Shown in pieces: positions 61,617-64,000 of a DNA stretch of 64,000 nt. Each line of letters begins with the position of its first letter. Within the stretch, counting starts at the first letter, position 1. Where the stretch lies: the NCBI RefSeq assembly GCF_034931005.1, contig NZ_JAYGIN010000017.1, positions 62,001-126,000 of the forward strand, in the 5' to 3' direction. The notes under the pieces are model-generated. The model was not told the DNA's origin and ran no database searches. It worked only from the letters and a program-made list of their open reading frames with translations. This DNA is from Arcicella sp034931005 (GTDB lineage: Bacteria; Bacteroidota; Bacteroidia; Cytophagales; Spirosomataceae). Position numbers and translations under genes: made by a program.

Positions 61617-62381
61617 TTAGATATTTCCTTCAAAAACTTTTACGGCAGGACCAATTAGATAAATATTATCATAGCCGTTTTCTGTACGATTAAACTCAAT
61701 GCGAAGATTACCGCCTACAACTTTTATATCCACAAATTTATCAAAACCCAATCTCGAATTTGCCGACAATGCACAAGCCGTTACACCCGTTCCGCAAGCA
61801 TAAGTTTCATCCTCTACACCACGTTCATACGTGCGAACGTTCAACTTATTATCACTTACAACCTCTACAAAATTAACATTAGTTCCACCTTTACTCACAA
61901 ATGGTTCTCCGTATCGAACCGCTTTTCCTTTGGCAAACACATCAAAATCTTCCAAATTTTCAACGTATTCTACATAATGAGGAGAGCCAGTATTCATAAA
62001 ATCATACGACTCTGTTTTTTCCATCGAATTGACATCAATCATTTTCAACGAAATAACCTCTGGTGTAATCTTCGCTTCGTGTTCACCATCAGTTGCAATA
62101 AAAGTGGTAGAGTTGCCAATAACGCCCAAATCATGAGCAAAACGAACCAAACAACGACCACCATTTCCACACATTGAACCTTCCGTTCCGTCAGAATTGA
62201 AATATACCATTCTGAAATCATAACCCTCAGCATTTTGCAAAAGCATAAGTCCATCTGCCCCAACGCCAAAACGACGGTGACACAAATCTGCAATTAATTT
62301 TTGAGAAACAGGAAATGTTTCATCACGGTCATCAATAACCACAAAATCATTACCTGTACCTTGATATTTATAAAATTTCAT
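61617..62381 (-). CDS. dapF: Diaminopimelate epimerase
   Basis: A 254-residue epimerase that converts LL- to meso-diaminopimelate for lysine and peptidoglycan. The frame extends to 62420, but ATG 62381 (MKFYKYQGTGNDFVVID) is the family start, and the extra part reads through a palindromic repeat. The two catalytic cysteines are Cys71 (MCGNGGRC) and Cys196 (ACGTGVTAC). GTNVNFVEV and RTYERGVEDET are further motifs. It is transcribed after a DinB-family pseudogene on the same strand. Confidence 0.95.
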   Translation of the reverse strand: MKFYKYQGTGNDFVVIDDRDETFPVSQKLIADLCHRRFGVGADGLMLLQNAEGYDFRMVYFNSDGTEGSMCGNGGRCLVRFAHDLGVIGNSTTFIATDGEHEAKITPEVISLKMIDVNSMEKTESYDFMNTGSPHYVEYVENLEDFDVFAKGKAVRYGEPFVSKGGTNVNFVEVVSDNKLNVRTYERGVEDETYACGTGVTACALSANSRLGFDKFVDIKVVGGNLRIEFNRTENGYDNIYLIGPAVKVFEGNI

Positions 62382-62391
62382 AAAATGTGCA

Positions 62392-62409
62392 ACGATTTTC
62401 CAAAATCGT
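62392..62409. repeat. Palindrome ACGATTTTCCAAAATCGT
   Basis: An exact 8-bp-arm palindrome with a CC centre, the same core as the 29-bp array at 36392-36587. It lies between dapF and the DinB-family gene. Confidence 0.85.
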
Positions 62410-62412
62410 AGA

Positions 62413-62958
62413 TTAACCAATATTATATTTTTCTTTTAACACTTTCAAATGATGTAATTCATGTCCCGCAATCATCGTCACCAAAGCACGAACAGAAACA
62501 GGATTATTATTAGCAAATCCAATTTGAGAAGCAATCTCATCCGAGAAAGTAGAGAACAACGCAATTGACCCTTCACGAACCAAACGATACTGCTCCAACA
62601 AAGATTCAAAATTTTGAGATGAAAATTGTGCTGCATTAGCATAATCATTTTCATCAAAAGGCGGCAAAGACTGTTTTTCTCCCCGTGCTATACACAACGC
62701 ACGGTACCCAAAAATTCTTTCCGTATCTGTCTAATGACCCAAAATTTCTTTCGGCGACCACTTTCCTTCAGCATATTTGAAGTTTTTTTGTGCTTCAGAC
62801 AAATTTTTATACAAATTTTTTACAACATCTTTTTGTAACGTAAGTGCTTTAATAACATTTTGATTTTCAACTTGTTCTATGTAGTAAGAGAAATAAATAT
62901 TCTGCGGATATTCGCTCTGAAGAGGTTTTGACATAATTTTTTTTCGTTTTTTTTTCAC
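62413..62958 (-). pseudogene. DinB-family (four-helix, metal-binding) gene broken by an in-frame TAG
   Basis: One frame runs from 62958 (likely start ATG 62934, MSKPLQSEYP) to the stop at 62413, with a TAG at 62731-62733. Before it the protein reads KYAEGKWSPKEILGH and after it TDTERIFGYRALCIARGEKQ, which together make the conserved DinB/YfiT sequence WSxKEILGH-x-TDTERIFGYRA. The metal-binding histidines include the His before the stop and GHELHHLKVL near the end. One base change (TTG to TAG) would explain it. DinB proteins are thiol- or metal-dependent transferases. The product is either a pseudogene, a two-fragment protein, or the result of a sequencing error. Confidence 0.85.
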
Positions 62959-62965
62959 AAAGGTA

Positions 62966-62995
62966 TTGCATTGTCAGAAATTTCGACTAATTTTG
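62966..62995 (+). promoter_or_regulatory. Promoter of tRNA-Asp (TTG-N19-TAATTTTG)
   Basis: TTG at 62966-62968 and TAATTTTG at 62988-62995 fit the Bacteroidota -33/-7 consensus exactly with a 19-base spacer. The tRNA starts 67 bp downstream. Confidence 0.8.
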
Positions 62996-63062
62996 CATCA
63001 CAATCAACGAAAACGAAATGATTTTAAAGTCAAAATTAATTTGTTTAGAAGATAAAGTAAAA

Positions 63063-63139
63063 GGTTTGGTAGTTCAGTTGGTTAGAATACATGCCTGTCA
63101 CGCATGGGGTCGCGGGTTCGAGTCCCGTCCAGACCGCCA
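63063..63139 (+). tRNA. tRNA-Asp (anticodon GUC)
   Basis: A 77-base cloverleaf: acceptor GGTTTGG pairs with CCAGACC, anticodon arm ATGCC-TGTCACG-type loop with GTC, T arm GCGGGTTCGAGTCCCGT, discriminator G and an encoded CCA end. Confidence 0.96.
63109..63139 (+). other. Putative attachment site (3' end of tRNA-Asp)
   Basis: The tRNA-Asp 3' half is a classic target for tyrosine recombinases, and a recombinase gene starts 197 bp after it, reading away from the tRNA. The other copy of the 3' end (attR) would lie outside the window. The exact core cannot be set from one end. Confidence 0.5.
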
Positions 63140-63150
63140 ATTATTAAGAT

Positions 63151-63174
63151 AAAGCACTGATTTTCAGTGCTTTA
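63151..63174 (+). terminator. Terminator after tRNA-Asp
   Basis: AAAGCACTGA (63151-63160) pairs exactly with TCAGTGCTTT (63164-63173/4), then ATTC. It is 11 bp past the tRNA CCA. Confidence 0.8.
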
Positions 63175-63293
63175 TTCGTTTATACGGGTTTTTGGAAAGT
63201 ACAAAAAAAGTGCTTTGAATATCGTTTAAAATCAATAGGTATCATTACATTTAGTACCTGTTTTTGTACCGTATTATTATGCCAGATGAATTA

Positions 63294-63301
63294 TATGTTT
63301 G
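63294..63301 (+). promoter_or_regulatory. Bacteroidota -7 box TATGTTTG for the integrase gene
   Basis: An exact TAnnTTTG match 35 bp before the integrase ATG. The nearest upstream TTTG is spaced 27 bases, too far for a good -33, so support is moderate. Confidence 0.45.
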
Positions 63302-63336
63302 TGGAATAATCTTAACAATTAATCCAATAAGCAAGT

Positions 63337-64000
63337 ATGAAATCTTTATATGTACGTTACGAATTTATTTTTAATCGTAAGAAAAGCCTTAATTCTAATG
63401 GTGAAGCTCTAATCCAAATTAGAATGTATCTCAACGGTTTAAATAAATTTTACTCCACAGGGATTTATGTAAAACCCTCAGAATGGAACGAGTCTAAAAA
63501 CGTTCCTAAAAGCCCTATTCTTCTCCGCAAAGTAAATTCCATTAAACAAGAACTCTCAGATTTTGAATTTGATTATAGAAAGCGTTTTGGCAGTTTTGAA
63601 TTAAAACACTTTGACAGATTTGGAGAAGTGCTTGAGTTGCCTTCAACTGAAAAAATCAAAGAGACTTCTTTTGTACACTTTATGGTTAATCAGCATCTTG
63701 CTGAAAAGTCTTTAAGACAAGCATCTTGGGGCAAAAGGCTGCATACATTAAAGGTATTTAATGAGTTTAGACCTAATGTCTCCTTTTCGGAAATTAACTA
63801 TTCATTAATAGAGGGGTTTGATTTTTTCCTGCATAGCAAAAAATTACACGCTAATACAATTGCTAATCACCACAAACATATTAAGAAATATATTTTACGG
63901 GCTATTAAGGACGATTTGATAGAGCAGAAAGCTAATCCATATTTGTTTTTCAAGGTAAAGAAAGTTGAGGCAAGAAGTCAGTTTCTGACGAGTGATGAGA
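63337..64000 (+). CDS. Tyrosine recombinase/integrase, Arm-domain type (3' end outside window)
   Basis: The frame is open from ATG 63337 to the window edge, 221 codons without a stop. Residues ~1-80 are the Bacteroidota arm-type DNA-binding domain (LYVRYEFIFNRKKSLNSNGE, then GEALIQIRMYLNG, KFYSTGIYVKPSEWNESK). Residues ~105-205 are a SAM-like core-binding domain (SFVHFMVNQHLAEKSLRQA, RLHTLKVFNEFRP, LHANTIANHHKHIKKYILRA). The catalytic R-H-R-Y domain should follow beyond the edge and is not seen. Such enzymes integrate conjugative or mobilisable elements, often at tRNA genes, as here. It is the clearest mobile-element gene in the window. Confidence 0.9.
   Translation, partial: MKSLYVRYEFIFNRKKSLNSNGEALIQIRMYLNGLNKFYSTGIYVKPSEWNESKNVPKSPILLRKVNSIKQELSDFEFDYRKRFGSFELKHFDRFGEVLELPSTEKIKETSFVHFMVNQHLAEKSLRQASWGKRLHTLKVFNEFRPNVSFSEINYSLIEGFDFFLHSKKLHANTIANHHKHIKKYILRAIKDDLIEQKANPYLFFKVKKVEARSQFLTSDE

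Noticed and set aside
62382..62420. Extended dapF start
   Set aside because: The extra codons read through the ACGATTTTCC palindrome; ATG 62381 gives the family N-terminus MKFYKYQGTGND.
37914..62958. Amber (TAG) recoding, suggested by in-frame TAG at 38220 and 62731
   Set aside because: TAG is used as an ordinary final stop by many genes here (for example 13187-13954, 16557-17000, 28336-30000, 43353-44510), and no suppressor tRNA is visible, so point mutations are the simpler explanation.

Overview
This window is chromosomal DNA from a member of the Bacteroidota, most likely order Cytophagales. Lineage markers are visible: a GldG-type gliding protein, one protein ending in a T9SS type B (gliding-motility C-terminal) sorting domain and one ending in a type A domain, AT-rich coding DNA, several TAnnTTTG promoter boxes, an archaeal/eukaryote-type ProS, a free-standing DUF1599 protein beside a BT_3928-like DoxX protein, and an Arm-type tyrosine recombinase. 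I cannot name the genus from sequence alone.

Layout. 1-6.0 kb holds surface-glycan genes: the end of a multi-pass membrane protein, a secreted pectinesterase-esterase fusion, and a minus-strand run of methyltransferase, GT2 glycosyltransferase, FdtB-type aminotransferase and FdtA-type ketoisomerase. 6.1-24.8 kb holds housekeeping genes (secA, DEAD-box helicase, clpP, clpX) mixed with a PQQ-type sugar dehydrogenase, lipoproteins, a GNAT enzyme, an XRE regulator, and two unrecognised coiled-coil/four-helix membrane proteins after clpX. 24.8-44.5 kb holds proS, a Tyr/Asn/Gly-rich lipoprotein, a FadL-like barrel, a NagX-like acyltransferase, an SDR, an MlaE permease, folP, DUF1599, a DoxX protein, aroK, gldG, an arginyltransferase-like GNAT protein and an M16 protease. 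44.6-51.6 kb is a minus-strand series: sdhC, sdhA, a broken four-helix-bundle gene, sdhB, an Fe-S photolyase, an antitoxin/PIN pair and an MlaF ATPase. 52-62.4 kb carries a T9SS type B protein, trigger factor, tRNA-Leu, a DUF1501/DUF1800 pair, tyrA and dapF. The window ends with a DinB-family gene broken by an in-frame stop, tRNA-Asp, and the start of a tyrosine recombinase that runs off the edge: the probable left end of an integrated element.

At a larger scale, the intergenic spaces are full of structure. Many hold imperfect hairpins whose arms are degenerate short-word repeats (TTAGAGA-, TTAGGATTTAGG- or TTATGAGT-like). Two S23/IVP four-helix-bundle genes lie among such arms, one inside the sdh operon. 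Other spaces hold long near-perfect hairpins (23.2 kb, 26.5 kb, 60.6 kb), a five-unit 29-bp palindromic array (36.4 kb), fourteen CTCTAAT heptamers (17.1 kb) and a tandem duplication of a gene tail with its hairpin (0.4-0.8 kb). The best candidates for something undescribed are these elements, the coiled-coil membrane gene pair after clpX, and whatever the tRNA-Asp element carries beyond the right edge.
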